Assembly: GCA_047967505.1 (NCBI GenBank)
Contig: CM106539.1
Source: Dipteris shenzhenensis
Taxonomy: Eukaryota > Polypodiophyta > Polypodiopsida > Gleicheniales
Direction: 5' to 3' (one strand)
Length of the DNA stretch: 64,000 nt
A program made the translations under genes and the position numbers. The notes under the pieces were generated by a model. The model saw only the letters and a list, made by a program, of their open reading frames with translations, was not told the DNA's origin and did not search any database. Below, in pieces: positions 35,524 to 47,314 of this stretch; positions within the stretch are counted from its first letter, which is position 1, and the number at the start of each line of letters is the position of its first letter.

Positions 35524-36270
35524 AGACTAGTGACCAATATTCAATCAATGATGCTTCTTCTTACATGCTTCATAGAAGTGGCTAAAATGAATACTTTCCA
35601 ATTAAAACCAGGTCTAGTAATTCAAAAAAAAACTGAAGCCACACTTGTACTGAAGTTATTGAAAGTTTCAAAAAACCAGAAATGCTAGAGTAGCATTTTA
35701 TGTAGCATCATCTTCAAAAACTTGTCCAAAACTGTCAAAACTAAAAGGCTGAACTTGGAGGGCTTGTAGCTCACTCTTCAAAGCAAGGAAAAGAGGGCTT
35801 TCTGAAGCAAAAGAAAGCTCATATACTAGAGAGGGTCCAGCACAGAGGTTGGACGAAATGGTGCGCACTTTTGCCCGGGGGAGTTGCTACAGGCTGAACC
35901 TGAGTTTTGACGATTTCTCCCTCGTTACTGAACCAAATGAGCTGAAAAATGGCTCAAAATCTTCGTCTTGAGGTCGCCCATCTACTCCTAAGAGGGCTCA
36001 GGCAATGGCGGAGCAGGCAGGGAGTATTGAGCAATAGAAGAAATGGCAAAAAATGCGCTGTTCGAGGAATGGCAACCACCACAGACGTTTTTTCTTCAAT
36101 TGCTTGCAGGTGGAAGTTCGCCCATACTAGAGGAGTTTCCAGCTCAGAGGGTTTGGGCAATGGTCGTTTGTAGGTGGAGAACCAAGCTCTCAAAGATTTT
36201 GGGAAGAAAGAGGAAAATGGAGAAGAAGAAGATGATGATGTGGCAGAAATGGGCTCAAGGGGGATCAAAG

Positions 36271-36283
36271 GGCTCTGATACCA
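36271..36283 (-). promoter_or_regulatory. Primer binding site, initiator Met-tRNA
   Basis: On the minus strand TGGTATCAGAGCC follows the 5' LTR with no spacer. It is the canonical plant LTR-retrotransposon site complementary to the 3' end of initiator tRNA-Met. Confidence 0.95.
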
Positions 36284-36572
36284 TGTTGGTAAGCTGAAAG
36301 GAAAGCAAAGAATGGACACAAACTTGGAATACTTGCATTATGGAATGAAGAGGAGTGAGGTCCTTAAGTAGACACCTCATACATGCTCACTGACATCACT
36401 GATGACTTCAAAGCTTCACAATCATCTCCTCAATCTGCTCCTAGATTCTCTCAATCATCCTATGTGGCTCTTCCACCACCTAACTGTGCTTGTGGGCACC
36501 TAACTGTGCCTCTAGCACTCACACATAGAAACCAAGGTGTGCCTGAGGCATACACCTTGAGATATCCCATCA
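36284..36572 (-). repeat. 5' LTR of the gag-only element
   Basis: It is 289 bp and in element orientation starts TGATGGGATATC and ends CTTACCAACA. The right target duplication CCTTG follows at 36573-36577 on the plus strand. Confidence 0.95.
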
Positions 36573-36910
36573 CCTTGAACAAGCGCAACCTTGGAAGGCA
36601 CAACATGATATTTTCTTAGAGAAAATTTCTATGGCATTCTCAGCTTGAAGCGATAAGATTAGTACACCGATTGAAAGTCTTTTAAAGAAAGAAATGAGTG
36701 TATAGCCTATTTCGACCGTCACATCGTTTACAAAGTTAAGAAAAACGCAAGGAATGGACACAGGAAAATTCCCTTCAGAGTTTTTGAGACTCGACTTCAC
36801 TGAGTGCGTATTCACGGGGGCTACCCACGTGCCAGGTGAGGAAAACAGTGGAAAATTGCTGAAAACTAACGATCTGAGCTCAAATAGATCAACCCATTCA
36901 CTATGTGGAT

Positions 36911-37030
36911 TCTACTGCAACAGCATTAAAATGCTAATATGCTGACTGAAAATAACATTTAACAGCATTAAACTGCATTCTACTGTAACAGCATTAAAAT
37001 GCTAATGTGCTAAGGGAAAATAACATTTAA
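36911..37030. repeat. 68-bp tandem duplication
   Basis: Units starting TCTACTG(C/T)AACAGCATTA at 36911 and 36979 are about 90% alike. They lie in the spacer downstream of the receptor kinase. Apart from this, 36578-37422 shows no gene. Confidence 0.8.
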
Positions 37031-37422
37031 TCGGAACCTCTGAATTCGTTCATGGGTGCACTCGGCCCCTTAGACTGTTCTGTTTGGACTCTGGACTTAT
37101 GCCCTTAAAATCAGCCGTGTTTGATCTTTAACCTTCACGAGACATGACATGAATTATGAATTGAAACCTCTGAGAGGAGCCTGCATACACCGCAGAATGG
37201 AAGCATGGATGGATATCAGAACAAGAAACAGGAAACAAAAAGAACTCCACAACCAAGATTATGCTTTCCAGAGGGGGTGAGAGGGTAGATGCTTGATAGA
37301 AAGTGAAACCCAAGAAACTACTAGTGAAAATTTGAGTCAGATCACTGAGATATCTAGCATCTGACCAGCTATTGGAATTTCGTAAGGAAGCTACGGGAAC
37401 TGCATAATCAACGCATGGTGTA

Positions 37423-39330
37423 TCATCTGCCCATGACTTGAGAACTGAAGCGTTGAAAACCTGAGCCAGTGGACAATCCTCCAGAAGAACTGGTAGCCTT
37501 CTCTATGTCACCGATTCCCATAGTATAGGGAATGGGACGATCAGGTATGAAAGGTAAAGGTTGGTCATTCTCCATGATTTTCAGGACCATGTCTATAGTA
37601 GGCCTGCATTGCACCTGTGGATGAGTGCACAGGAGAGCTATAAGAAGAAATCTCTCCACAACCTCTAAAGGCCCCAAGTTTTCCATGCTTGGATCCAGAG
37701 CATCCAGTACTCTTCCCTGCTTCACCAAACACCATGCCCAGTCTGTAATCAGGATGCACCCTTCGCAGTTGGATACAACACTGAAAATCTTCTTCCCTGT
37801 GAATAGCTCCAGCAGCACAATCCCACAGCTGTACACATCACTCTTCTCTGTCAGCTGCCCATACAGCACGTATTCTGGGGCTAGATAGCCTGGCGTACCA
37901 GCTACTCGGGTGCTCACATGGGTTGCACCCTCAGGTGTGAACTTTGCTAGGCCAAAATCTGCAAGGCGAGCATTCCAATTAGCATCCAGGAGGATGTTGC
38001 TGGCTTTGATGTCCCTGTGAATGATCGCTGGTTGCACTTCCTGATGAAGGTAACCCAAACCTCTCACGATTCCTAGAGCTATTTTCTTCCGTCTGGGCCA
38101 ATCTAGGACTGTCTTTTTGGAGAAGAGATGATCGTGTAAACTGCCGTTGGGCATGAAGTCGCAGATGATTATGCGCTGATGGCCTAGTGGATCGCTCTTG
38201 TCTACACAGCAACCTCTCAGAGGGACCAGGTTCCGGTGTTTCACAGTGCTGAGTACCTCCACCTCATGGAAAAATTCATCGTCAACAGTAGACGAGCAAT
38301 TCTTGAACCTCTTCACCGCTATCTCTGCTCCGTCTTGGAGCGTGCCCTTGTACACATTGCCAAACCCGCCTGATCCCACGACGTTGGCCCTTGAAAAATT
38401 ATTCGTGGCCGCCTTCAAGTCATCCATGTTGTACCATACGAGATTGCTGTTGGATCTCGCCATCTTTTCTTTGCTCGCCTGAAGCTCACGCTTGTTCTCT
38501 GCGATTTTCAGCTTCCTGCGTCGAATATAGAACGCCAAGACCAAGCCCAAGATTGCGAGAAGGGTAATGGAAGCTCCCACTGCCCCGAAGAGGCACTTAA
38601 AGTGATCGGATTGCTGGTCGTTTTGGAGCGCGATGTTAAACAAGCACGAAGCAGCGCCAGTCCTAGATGCGTTGGGCACCGTAGCAGCGCCATAAAGCGA
38701 CATGATGTCTGGACAATTGTTGACGCTTCCATTCACGGTTCCCAACAGATAGGTGGTGGCAGCTCGGACCACAGCGACGGTGCAAACTGAGCAGCTGCTC
38801 AATTGCTCAAAGGAAGTATTGAGGCACTTGCTTGACATGTCTGATAGAACTGATGCGGGCACCATCTGCTCCAAGCTCTGCACTGAAGTAATGTTCTTGC
38901 AACTTTCCGATCCACGTGCTATAGAGGAAGTGGTGAGATTGCACTGCGATCTGACGTTCACGGGGGAGCCAAGGGAGGTGAGCAGCTGGTCGAAGGCGTT
39001 CCAGCAAGCCTGGGCGGAGGAGTTGGGGACGAGGAAGAAGCCAGAGCGGGCAACGTACTCCACAAGCACGAAGTGCAGAGCCTGGAGGAAGCTGGTGCAG
39101 CGGAAGGTAGAGTTGGAGGAGCTCCTGACGTTGTCACCGATGTAATGAAAGGGACGGAGAAGATCGAAGTTGAGGGGACAAGAGCTGGGGGCCGGAGGAG
39201 GATACGCAGCGGCAAAGCTGAGAGAGAAGGCGATCGTGAAGAAGAGGAGTAGCCATAGCCAGAGCTGCTCACCGCAGCTGCACCAGCTGGGGGCGTTTCC
39301 TGTTCGTCCTCCCCGAGAGCAAGGCTCCAT
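37423..39330 (-). CDS. RKF3-like: RKF3-like receptor kinase with SPARK ectodomain
   Basis: An uninterrupted single-exon ORF of 635 codons. A hydrophobic signal region lies at about 22-42, then a Cys-rich SPARK-type ectodomain (about 51-235; starts CPLNFDLLRP, with seven N-glycosylation sequons), a membrane helix (about 247-269) and basic RRRK. The kinase (about 312-590) is complete: glycine loop GSGGFGNV (319-326), Lys340, alpha-C Glu356, HRD 438-440 with IKASN, DFG 458-460 and APE 484-486. The motifs GHQRII, NGSLHDHLF and YGQLTEKSDVYS closely resemble Arabidopsis RKF3 and relatives. It is expected at the plasma membrane as a Ser/Thr kinase; the ligand is unknown. This is the only intact host gene; its base composition is more GC-balanced than its flanks. 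Confidence 0.93.
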   Translation of the reverse strand: MEPCSRGGRTGNAPSWCSCGEQLWLWLLLFFTIAFSLSFAAAYPPPAPSSCPLNFDLLRPFHYIGDNVRSSSNSTFRCTSFLQALHFVLVEYVARSGFFLVPNSSAQACWNAFDQLLTSLGSPVNVRSQCNLTTSSIARGSESCKNITSVQSLEQMVPASVLSDMSSKCLNTSFEQLSSCSVCTVAVVRAATTYLLGTVNGSVNNCPDIMSLYGAATVPNASRTGAASCLFNIALQNDQQSDHFKCLFGAVGASITLLAILGLVLAFYIRRRKLKIAENKRELQASKEKMARSNSNLVWYNMDDLKAATNNFSRANVVGSGGFGNVYKGTLQDGAEIAVKRFKNCSSTVDDEFFHEVEVLSTVKHRNLVPLRGCCVDKSDPLGHQRIIICDFMPNGSLHDHLFSKKTVLDWPRRKKIALGIVRGLGYLHQEVQPAIIHRDIKASNILLDANWNARLADFGLAKFTPEGATHVSTRVAGTPGYLAPEYVLYGQLTEKSDVYSCGIVLLELFTGKKIFSVVSNCEGCILITDWAWCLVKQGRVLDALDPSMENLGPLEVVERFLLIALLCTHPQVQCRPTIDMVLKIMENDQPLPFIPDRPIPYTMGIGDIEKATSSSGGLSTGSGFQRFSSQVMGR

Positions 39331-40200
39331 AGCTGGTGAGATGCAAGCTTTTTTTACTCAGCAGCTTTCAGCATTCGTCCATTCCATAGCTTTGGAGGGA
39401 GCTGTGAGTAGACGAAGGTACGTATCGTCGCCATAGCCGTTAGGAGCTGCAAGCTTTCGAAGCATCTTCCATCGTTGTTGAGCTTAGCGAACGACCTGAA
39501 AATTGCGTCTACGCAATTTTTCAGCAAACTGTGAGCTCGCAACGAAGTTGGATGATCGTTCCGTGTAAAAGTTGCTCAGTATGATCATCGTACTCTCAGC
39601 GACTGAGTTGTATGAACAAAATACAAAATTTCCCAGTAAAAACGTGGATTTTATGTCATTTTCACAGGGCCAACTGGCTAACCTGGACAGCCACTTGCAA
39701 TACTGCCTGTTTACAAGACACAGAGAATACAACGTTTCTATTAACCAAGGACTCATAACAAGCTACCCAGATCCAGCCTCATAACAAACTCTTTTTTCCA
39801 GAACACCATTGAGCTCAAGTACTCCTTCACAAACTCTTTTTTCCAAACACCATTGAGCTCAAGGACGTACTCCCTTGGATTCTGGTTTGGTTGGAAAAAA
39901 ATGGGAAGAAAAGGTAGGGAACCACTAGCCACCTTGGCATGGAATTTCCCATTTCTTACAAAAGTACCACAATGTTATAAAGCCTGTATTAACATACTCG
40001 AGAATTTGATTCTCCTTAGTGAATTTCTATTTAAAATGTTAGTTGAGTTCTAACAAGTCGTGGAAAAGTAAAACACGACTTGAACAATGCACGAAAATAG
40101 TATAAAAACCATGCGGAAAACTGTTCGAAAAAGAATCCCCAGAATGTGCCGAATTTCACTTTCCTAGGCAGGGCAAAAGCAGGTGAGGGAAGGAGGAGAA
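39331..40200. other. Upstream region of the receptor kinase gene and spacer
   Basis: The first few hundred bases are presumed 5' UTR and promoter of the minus-strand kinase. I see no convincing TATA box or named element. A 40-bp phrase around AAACTCTTTTTTCCA..ACACCATTGAGCTCAAG is repeated at about 39786 and 39834. Confidence 0.45.
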
Positions 40201-40210
40201 GGAGAAGAGA

Positions 40211-40214
<4 letters not shown>

Positions 40215-40257
<43 letters not shown>
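40215..40257. repeat. (GA)n microsatellite
   Basis: About 21 GA units. The surrounding 39.8-40.6 kb has a recurring TTGAATTTCYATTWAAAATGTT(A/G)GTTGAGTTC-type phrase near 40018, 40415 and 40505, but no gene. Confidence 0.95.
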
Positions 40258-40260
<3 letters not shown>

Positions 40261-41239
40261 GCCCCGCATAGGTTGTTGCCCCATTTATTGATGCCCCAAA
40301 GCAAGTTGGATACCATGAAGAAATGATTTTTCTCTTTCAAGCCCAAACCATTATGAAGCCCCACCCCATTGGCGATCGGCCAAAAACAGATACTCTAGAA
40401 TTTGATTGTCCTCTGTGAATTTCTATTAAAAATGTTGGTTGAGTTCTAAAAATGGATTACTATGTAAGACTAAACCTTATTAGGATAGTCGATAGTCTAT
40501 TTTCCTTTGTGAATTTCCATTAAAAAAGTTAATTGAGTTGCATGTAACCTCTAAAGTGTAAGATTAAACTTTATTACCATGCCTCCCCTATGGTTTCTCT
40601 TTTGTGAATTTTCATTAAAACCAAAATGTAGCCTTAGCACACGGATCACTAGCATGTGTTTACAATGGTCTATCTATCATCATAGGAAATCTAAACTAGG
40701 AGCAATTAAAATCACCGACAGCCCGCTTTGCAATTTTATTGCCCACAATGCACCGCTCATCTGTTGCTGCTCCAATGGCTCATCCCACAATAGGCGTGAT
40801 GCATTCAATGCACTGATGTTTTTGGAACAGAAGCGTCGGAATCCACTTCTCTGGCCCCCAAGAGGTGTCCCACTCCACCCCAAGAAACCTTCAAACGAGC
40901 TCAGACCTCCAGAGCCAAAGAGGTAGACTGGGGCACCCCCAAGAGCAAAGGAAGTGCACCTTCACTTTTTCCCATTCACGTCCTATTTCCTCGTATGTGC
41001 TAAGACCCTTACTTACCATAATGTTTACAGCTTTTTATGATCTCTCAAAACAAAATTAACATGTCATGATGAAAATTTTACTCAGTGTTCTTAATGAACC
41101 TTGGGCACCACCACTTCCCAATCCTCAAAAAGAGTTCCTTACTTGCTCCTAGTGCTTGTTAGCTATGTGTCGAGTAGTTCCATACAAAATATCATTGTAT
41201 TTGCTTGTGTGAAGAAAGAGCGTCATGTGCATGAGTGTT

Positions 41240-41520
41240 AAAAATTTTAAAAATGCATTGGGTGGATGGGCCTCCAATCTCTTTATTATAAAGAGGGTCC
41301 TTGCCCCTAAAAATCTATAGTTTTTAAAGTGGGTCCTTGCCCCCTAAAAAATCTCTTTATTATAAAAAGGGCCTTTCCCCCCTTAAAAATTTTAAAAAAC
41401 ACATTGGGCAAATGGGCTTGAAATCTCTTTGTTTTATAAATAGGGTCCTTGGCCCCCCTTCTTTTTTTTTCTCTCTCTTTGTTATAAAGAGGGTCCTTGC
41501 CCCTTTCTATAGTTTGTTTC
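41240..41520. repeat. Degenerate repeat of CTCTTTRTTATAAAGAGGGTCCTTGCCCC
   Basis: About five degenerate copies occur with TTTATTATAAA-like palindromic centres. A larger unit containing ACATTGGG(C/T)(G/A)(A/G)ATGGGC is seen at about 41257 and 41401. No coding role is evident. Confidence 0.7.
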
Positions 41521-41629
41521 CTTGCAAGTTTTTGGGAGCAAGGGAGGGAGGATGTACATTTTTTTGAGGAAAGGGAGAGCTTTAGACATATAACATGGCA
41601 AGAGGGGGGCACAAGGTGATCACTTTATA

Positions 41630-41875
41630 AACATGTAACATAGCACTTTGTTAACGAAGCAGGGTTTTTTAAGAGCAAGACTTGGATGCACGAAGGGAGG
41701 CGATCACTTTACATATAGACATGTAACAAAGGGAGGGGAGGGGAGGGGAGTTCAATTCTGATTGTGAGATTTGGATGCATGAAGGAGAAGGGGGGGGTTT
41801 ACAAACATGTAATATAACACCATAACTCATTAAAGGAGATTTCTTTTAATGTGAGACTTGGATGCATGGGATGAT
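41630..41875. repeat. Imperfect ~90-bp repeat with ACATGTAA and GACTTGGATGCA
   Basis: The phrase ACATGTAA(C/T) occurs near 41633, 41720 and 41804, and (A/G)(C/T)TTGGATGCA(C/T) near 41682, 41769 and 41858. This gives about three copies of an 85-90-bp unit. Confidence 0.6.
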
Positions 41876-42299
41876 TTTTGAAATAATTGTCCACTGTAAT
41901 ATAGAGAAAAGATTTAAAAACAAAGAGTTGGTAGGTGATGGCTTCTCTTCTAGGAGTGATGTGACTACTAGTGACACTATAGTCATGTCCCCTTGGACAC
42001 CTAAATCCTTCATGCAATGGCATTGACCAACATTGTGTGGGTCTACTTTCTTTAGAGAGGATCCCACCTTTGGAGGTAGTGTCTCTAAGGAAAACCTATT
42101 AGTGTCAAATCGTGGTGGCGTATCATGGTTCCTCCTCTCTTTTCTTGCCCTTTATATTCGTTCGAGTGTGTGGGACTATTGCCATTTCCAAATCACTAGA
42201 GGGGACCTACATTGAGTTGAATGCAAATCATCATATAGCCAATGCATAGCATGGGCGGCAAGGGAGATCCACAATGCAGAATGAAACATTGAACTAAGA

Positions 42300-42303
<4 letters not shown>

Positions 42304-42366
<63 letters not shown>

Positions 42367-42374
42367 CGGGGGGG
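42304..42374. repeat. (GA)n microsatellite followed by G run
   Basis: About 26 GA units (42304-42355) are followed by a run of G with one C up to 42374. Confidence 0.95.
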
Positions 42375-45300
42375 ATTGCAATGAGTGGAATCAAGATGTT
42401 CTTCTATTACTTGGCCAAAATGGCATTCGAATACAAATGGCTCACAGATGCACTCCACACACACGAGTTGTCTTGGTAGAAGGGATGACCTTGACTCCTG
42501 GACCTCTAAAACCTTTTGTACATGACTTTCATACTACATTTGTAGTGGGTGCTACCCACCACATTGCAACAGCAAGTGCCACTACTTTGTATAGGGCCTC
42601 TCTAACATCTTTCATCTAACATCCCAGCCTTTGGATATATGTCAAAGGAAGGGTTGGATTATCTCAATCACAATAGAGGTTCAGGAGCTTGCATTTTCTT
42701 ATCAAGCTGACCATACTCATGTCTTGCCAACTAAAAAGGATGTTTGCCAAAACTGGGTACACTTGAAATCATATGTGAACCATCCAGTACATCTCATTGA
42801 AATACCTCATGTTATTTCTTCATGTTTATCATCTTGGCACGACCTTATCCACCATTTCAAATTTATTCTTTATTTGTGGACTACATACTAGCTTGCTCCA
42901 CATTACTTAGTGGATTCTGACAAAGTGCGGATCGTACTAGCCTAGTGCACACAAGATTAGCAAAAGAACTAAGGAGGCTCAAAGCACACTAAATAAGACA
43001 GGAGAGGGAGATAGCAAATCTATATCTCTTGCAATGTGTGTTCAACAATACATGATAGGCCTCTTATATAGAGAGTGCCCTTTGAACAGTCAACACATGC
43101 GGGATCCTCTGATCCACGTCTCTCCTTGTGGATATCCTCAATCCACATCTCCACATCATGTAGTCCACATCCTAGGGTGGCTACTTTAATACATTCCTTA
43201 TCACATACCTTTGCCCTTTAATCTATGTGCTCATGGCACCATATCTCAAACCCTCCCCTTGGTGCCATAATCCTTTGGCTACTACAAGGTGGTCAGATGT
43301 GAGTTACAAATCCATCACCTCCCCTTAGTGCATGCATTGCTACTTAAGGTGGTCAAGTGTGGCTTTTACATGTCAATATGTCCCCTGGGTGCTTTAATAT
43401 AGCTACTCTCAGGTGGTTAGGATTTATTTACAAACATATGGGTTGAAGGTGGCAAGGTTTTTGCTTCTCAATGCTTGATGTCAATGGCGTTCACTTCTTT
43501 GCTTGATGTAACTTGATGCATGACGCTTTGTTCTTCCATGTGCCTTAATGCTTTATGTGTGGATGCCATGCTCTGTGCTATGGTCATCTCATGCACTTGT
43601 GCTTTTGGCATGCTTTGTGCATTCATGCGTCGCTTTTCCATTTGTTGCAAAGGTCTTACTAATTGATTTCTTTCAATATTGGCAGTGTCTAATTGCTAAC
43701 AATGATTCTAATTTGACAAGCGCATAGAGCTCAAAAAAGCGATCACTTTCCCATTTTGGAGCATGTGCAAATTCCTCCTGGATTGCAAGTTATGGCTTGT
43801 CAAAGTTTTGATCAAGAAGAGGGGCCTTTGATGATGTGGCATAGAGATTCACATGCTGAATTCCAAACTGTGCTTGGCAGGGCCTATGTGCTTAGGTGGC
43901 ACTTGGTGATGTGGCAGTTAACCAACCCTAACCCAAACTTAACCATGGCATATTGGGTTGACCTGACCGGGGTTGGCTTGACCAACCTTATCCATTGGTT
44001 GACCCAAGGTCAAATACACCTAACCATCGTTAGTTTCTATCTTCCACGTGGCAGTCAGTTAGGTGGCCGAAGGTTTGAAAACTTAGGTTGCTTTCAGAGG
44101 TTGAAGGCAACAAAGGTTCTGAAGGCACTACGCTATAGGAGATGCGGTGTACAAGAGCTGCTCGAGGTCGTTGGGCTGTAGAGTTGCTTTGTTGTAGGTG
44201 CTACTGCCCGGTTCTACTTTCACATAATAGAGATTCAGTCACGGAGTTTTGCTGGAGGGCACAGCCATCATTGGAGAGGTTCTGTCTAGTTTGGAGAGGT
44301 CTAGGGAATCCAGGTGTGTGAGGTTAATGTTGCAGTTGCTTCTGTGCTACCGAGTGGCATCAATGTATTTGGAAGCCTACTTGCTATCCCATTCGAAGCT
44401 TTTTGACAAAAAACACAGCATGAATCTGCTGCGGCTTCTTCTAGCAACAGTTGACAAGGCTGCTATACACAGCTCATGTGTGCCATGCACGCTCTTGGCT
44501 GTGCACTGTGAGCTCTCGCTTTGTATTTTCCTTGGATGTGGAGCTGCTAAGGCGCTAGAGGTCTTCGGTCCTTCTTTCCTCCCTAGTCATGGAGTCGCTG
44601 GATGCGATGGATTTTGCCCATGAGATTGTCTTTCCCATGAGAAGGTAGTTGTGGAGAGTAGATGGCGTGCTGAGCTAGAGGCTTGTTGAAGTTGTTGTTG
44701 GCCTCTCAGAAGGTGGTACTGAAGCGTATGGAGGTCTTTGGCGACAGCGCGTGGGCAAAGGCATTTGGAGCCGATGCAAGCTGCGATATGTGTCTAATAC
44801 AAAGACCTAGAAAGGTCAAATAACTCGAACAATTCAACTTTGTCGAATGTGCAATGAAATGCACCGAACTAGCATGGCTGTCCCTGATGCTTTGGCTAGC
44901 GGGAGCTTGACACTTTGATGAAGGCACACTTTGATGAAGGCCCTCCTGTGTTGTTTAGGAGGGCACAATAGCCGAGTTGACACTTATTTGGTCGTTGAGG
45001 GCCCGTTAGCCAAGTTGAGTTGTTGTAGATGATAGTGGTGGAGCTCGCTTCTTGCTTGCCATGAAGCTTTGATTGTCGAAGGAGCTGCCCTTTGTTAGAG
45101 AGACTTGAAGGAGCCTTAGAACTCTCTGTCTCTCCCCTTCTCTCTCTCAAGAAAAAAGTCGAATCTCTCTTCCTCACATAGTTGCCTCATAGTGAAGGGA
45201 TAGCTTACAAAACTCTTGAAAATGGACCTTCCACAACACTAAGACTCGCTAAGTCTCTCAATATGTAATACCAAGCCTACGCATAGCAATACAGGAACAC
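42375..45300. other. Gene-poor DNA, possible minus-strand LTR pieces
   Basis: No reliable gene. Around 43075 the minus strand has CTATATAAG followed by leader-like sequence, compatible with an old LTR promoter facing left. A GGTTGACC-rich patch lies at about 43960-44020. ORFs at 43756-44181 and 44249-44623 have no recognisable domain and are not called. Confidence 0.4.
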
Positions 45301-45609
45301 ATGGGAGACCATGAATCCTTGAAAGAAAGACTTTATCACTTGGAGAAGCATACAGAAATAAGACTAGTCACCTACCATGCTATGACAACAGAAAAACACA
45401 AAAGAAAGGAATGGTTTGATAGAAATCTTAAAGCTAAAGACATCAAGGAAGGTGACTTGGTCCTATTATACAATGCCAAAGTACACAAGGGGAAACTGAA
45501 GTATCTAGGTCAAGGACCCTATCGAGTAAGAAAGATGAATCACATCAGAGCTGTACTGCTAGAAATATTGGATGGAGTCCAATTCAACATAACAATAAAC
45601 GGGAGCTGA
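45301..45609 (+). pseudogene. Ty3/gypsy integrase C-terminal fragment
   Basis: The ORF contains RLYHLEKHTEIRL, RKEWFDRNLKAKDIKEGDLV and KGKLKYLGQGPYRV, the typical helical linker and SH3-like tail of plant gypsy integrases. The catalytic core, RT and gag are absent upstream, so only the pol end remains. It is followed on the same strand by a long coding remnant. Confidence 0.8.
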
Positions 45610-46166
45610 TTGAAGTGCTACTGCTTCAACATGCAAGCCATCCCTGACAAAAATGAAGATTTGGAAAACCAAGTCTTCCTTAGTTAGGATTAGATTGTAT
45701 CACGAGCACTCACTTGCATATGTACGTCTTCGCACATATAGGTAGCATCAATCGATTTTAACCTAGGGCTCAGAAGTGATACCTGAGTTCTAGCTACCCT
45801 ACGAAATCCTAGCAACAAAAAAAGCATATAGTTAGTCCCTACCTAGCTAGTAGGTGACGTGCACTCACACGCTTTCGCTTAGACACATAGATGATTGCAT
45901 GAATAATTGTGCCACACACTTTCATTCCACACTCTCAAAGCATGTATAAAAATAAGCCCCTCACAAACACACAGAAAGGTCATACCTGCATGCCAACCAA
46001 TCTAATGATCAATGGTACACCACATGCACATGAATGCAGCTTCAGAAAAGATGCTTCTACTAAAGAGGATGCGTAGAAAGAGCCCACCACCTCAACCACG
46101 AGACCCCCTCCAGAGTTTGCAGCCATCTACATCCTCTCAACCACGACGACCACAGGCATTTGTGGT

Positions 46167-46238
46167 CCAAAGTGATAGCTCCGAAGAGGATTCAGTGCAT
46201 GACCAAAGTGATAGCTCCGAAGAGGATTCAGTGCATGA
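46167..46238 (+). repeat. 36-bp tandem duplication (12 codons)
   Basis: Two identical 36-bp units (period 36 from 46167 to 46203) encode the acidic SDSSEEDSVHDQ twice. The frame is preserved. Confidence 0.9.
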
Positions 46239-47314
46239 CCAAGAAGAACAAATGCCACCCCAATCACCATCGGCCTACACAACCATTGACAGGACCCAAT
46301 CACTAGAACTTATTTGGCCACCTACATCGACTTATGCTCTTTCCCAGGAAGCAACATCTTACTTAGAGCAAAGGGGTCTAGGCAGTTTTCATGAGAGCCT
46401 AAAATCCTTGGAGGACAGTCCTACAATGGCCACATACATCAGGGACTTTCTCCATTCTTACCACTCCAGCAATGCACAGGTTGGCAAGTATGGTACAATC
46501 ACTGTACATTAGAGCCCACTGAACATTATCCTCGATAGTGCAATCATTCAAAGGGCATTCTCACTCCCAACAGATGGTGGCAAATACCCTACACAGCCTG
46601 TCGATGCAAAGTTTCTCGAAGTACAACCTCTCCTCGCCAAGGGCACACTATTCCATAGGGACGGCATATTACTTCACACAATCCTTAACCATCACCTCAA
46701 GGAAGCAGCACAATTCCTATCCACAATCCTAGGGGTTAAGTGCAGCAAGAGTCGATCCCTTCCACTCCGCACATTTGTTTTGCTGAGTACGAAGATAAAG
46801 CAAGACTGGATCCAGCACTTAGTCATCTTCTTTAAAAAGAAACTAGATGGTATTCTCCTACTATCACATTGACAAGTGCAGATGTCTTAGAAGAAATGCT
46901 AGCCAAATGATCCAAATGTCAGAACTATTCTAGCTTGGCCAAGGAAAAATATGCAAGGGAATTGGATAGACAGACTGCAACATAAATCAAAGACCAATTT
47001 GAGGCAATCGCCATAGAGGTCAAGGCACTTCAGGCGCAAATAAATGAGAAGGATGTAGAAGAAGTGCGCATGAACCAAGTTCTCCAAGTTCAAGAGAAGG
47101 CAGTAAGGGATGTGACCTCCAACCTCCAACAAAGTCAAACATAGCTTATAGCAACAGTACAAGTAACAGCAATCCTACAGACCTACTATAACTCCTTGAC
47201 CTCCACACATGCTCAGGAGACGGAGGTAGTGGCAAAAGATTGACTCACTCTAATTCACAAAGAAGAGGAGCTCTAGGATTGCAAAGACAAGCTTGAAGAC
47301 ATGAAACAATCTTT

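Larger units (their letters stand above)
33932..36572 (-). mobile_element. Complete non-autonomous gag-only LTR retrotransposon (TR-GAG-like)
   Basis: The element is 2641 bp, on the minus strand, with two 289-bp LTRs (TG...CA) that differ at only four positions by eye, a 5-bp target duplication CCTTG (33927-33931 and 36573-36577), an initiator-Met tRNA primer site and a polypurine tract, both directly abutting the LTRs. Inside there is one long gag gene and no protease, integrase, RT or RNase H. The architecture matches the plant TR-GAG type of non-autonomous element, which needs pol enzymes from elsewhere. The low LTR divergence indicates a recent insertion. It lies about 850 bp from the 3' end of the receptor kinase gene. 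Confidence 0.92.

Noticed and set aside
35954-36319. 121-codon minus-strand ORF in the 5' part of the gag-only element
   Set aside because: It crosses the LTR and primer site, so it cannot be an element gene; low-complexity Ser-rich.
38753-39145. 130-codon plus-strand ORF opposite the receptor kinase
   Set aside because: Shadow frame of the minus-strand SPARK-domain coding region; no independent features.
42900-43500. Candidate LTR on the minus strand (CTATATAAG near 43075)
   Set aside because: No partner LTR, primer site or polypurine tract was found, so it is not annotated as an LTR.
43756-44623. Two ORFs of 141 and 124 codons
   Set aside because: No domain, and sequence includes simple GGTTGACC-type repeats. 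Kept only as gene-poor DNA.
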